Positions 4,924-5,105 of a stretch of DNA of 5,105 nt are shown piece after piece. Position 1 is the stretch's first letter. Every line of letters begins with the position of its first letter. The notes under the pieces are model-generated. The model was given only the letters and a program-made list of their open reading frames with translations, was not told the DNA's origin and did not search any database. The position numbers and the translations under genes were made by a program. The stretch comes from Methanospirillum sp. GTDB taxonomy: Archaea; Halobacteriota; Methanomicrobia; Methanomicrobiales; Methanospirillaceae. The stretch lies in contig JAQVIE010000120.1 in the NCBI GenBank assembly GCA_028695895.1, forward strand, positions 1-5,105. The letters are read 5' to 3'.

Positions 4924-5105
4924 CTATACCTTGCCAAGAGCTTTACGGCCGGCAGTGGTCCACCTGACACGGCGTGGTATGCGTTTGAGTCTGTGGTTCT
5001 TCTGGCATTTGGTTCTGCAGTAATAGAAGATCTGTCCGTCCTTTTTAACGTACATCTTCCCGGTTCCCGGTTCCAGCGGCAGGCCGCAGAATGAGCAGAT
5101 ATGTG
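4924..5105 (-). CDS. rpl24e: Large-subunit ribosomal protein L24e (partial, 5' end outside window)
   Basis: The last 59 codons and the stop (TAG at 4926-4924) are present; the N-terminus lies beyond the right edge. The fragment has a four-cysteine zinc ribbon: CSFC near its start (fragment residues 3-6) and CRTKC (29-33), separated by [14 protein letters not shown] basic tail follows with RIPRRVRWT and GRKALGKV. This matches archaeal/eukaryotic L24e, a small zinc-binding protein of the 50S subunit that is absent from bacteria. Archaeal members are about 60-70 residues, so only a few residues should be missing. It sits 2 bp upstream of ndk, the order expected for the archaeal L7Ae-S28e-L24e-ndk cluster, so L7Ae and S28e genes are predicted just outside the window. 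Confidence in the family is high from motifs and context together. Confidence 0.96.
   Translation of the reverse strand, partial: HICSFCGLPLEPGTGKMYVKKDGQIFYYCRTKCQKNHRLKRIPRRVRWTTAGRKALGKV
4928..4932 (-). promoter_or_regulatory. Ribosome-binding site for ndk inside the end of rpl24e
   Basis: The minus strand reads AAGGT, ending six bases before the ndk ATG and overlapping the last codons of rpl24e. The spacing suits archaeal initiation and fits coupled translation across the 2-bp junction. The match to the consensus is short. Confidence 0.45.

Noticed and set aside
4909..5094. 61-residue plus-strand frame at the right edge
   Set aside because: It is antisense to rpl24e, whose zinc ribbon and junction with ndk are unmistakable on the minus strand.
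1..5105. CRISPR array, tRNA, rRNA, insertion sequence or toxin-antitoxin/defence genes
   Set aside because: Neither strand shows regularly spaced repeats, cloverleaf-like sequence, transposase motifs or terminal repeats, and the coding space is almost fully used by the seven genes listed.

Overview
The window looks like a stretch of chromosome from a methanogenic archaeon of the Methanomicrobiales, with a Methanospirillum-like organism as my best guess. The grounds are a ribosomal protein L24e gene (an archaeal/eukaryotic family) next to ndk, an orphan receiver-domain protein with the GRGRE and QKGGDP motifs I associate with methanogen receivers, tandem TPR lipoproteins, moderate GC, and oligo-T tracts instead of hairpin terminators. 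The genus is inferred from memory of protein style, not from a search.

Layout, left to right. Positions 1-1362 (minus) hold almost all of a two-domain PPK2-type polyphosphate:AMP phosphotransferase that runs off the left edge. A 104-bp divergent intergenic region with a shared TATA-like element inside an inverted repeat separates it from a YkgJ-family cysteine-cluster protein (1467-2189, plus). A single-receiver response regulator follows on the same strand (2255-2815). It converges, with only 9 bp between stop codons, on two tandem minus-strand genes for secreted TPR lipoproteins (2825-3535 and 3616-4374). A 97-bp intergenic region with two T7 tracts and a 12-bp palindrome follows. The right end holds ndk (4472-4921, minus) and, 2 bp upstream of it, the 3' part of rpl24e (4924-5105, minus), which belong to the conserved archaeal L7Ae-S28e-L24e-ndk translation cluster.

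How the genes fit together. The L24e/ndk pair is housekeeping and compactly organised. The two TPR genes look like a diverged tandem duplication whose products are probably lipid-anchored outside the membrane. The phosphotransferase makes ADP from AMP and polyphosphate, and NDK moves terminal phosphates among nucleotides, so the window holds two enzymes of phosphate exchange. They are not in one operon and the link may be chance. The receiver protein has no kinase or obvious output domain here.

I see no mobile element, CRISPR array, tRNA or rRNA, and no strong case for an entirely new system. The most interesting items are the degenerate N-terminal half of the phosphotransferase, the operator-like dyad in the divergent promoter, the long C-terminal extension of the YkgJ-like protein, the uncharacterised tail of the receiver protein, and the TPR lipoprotein pair.
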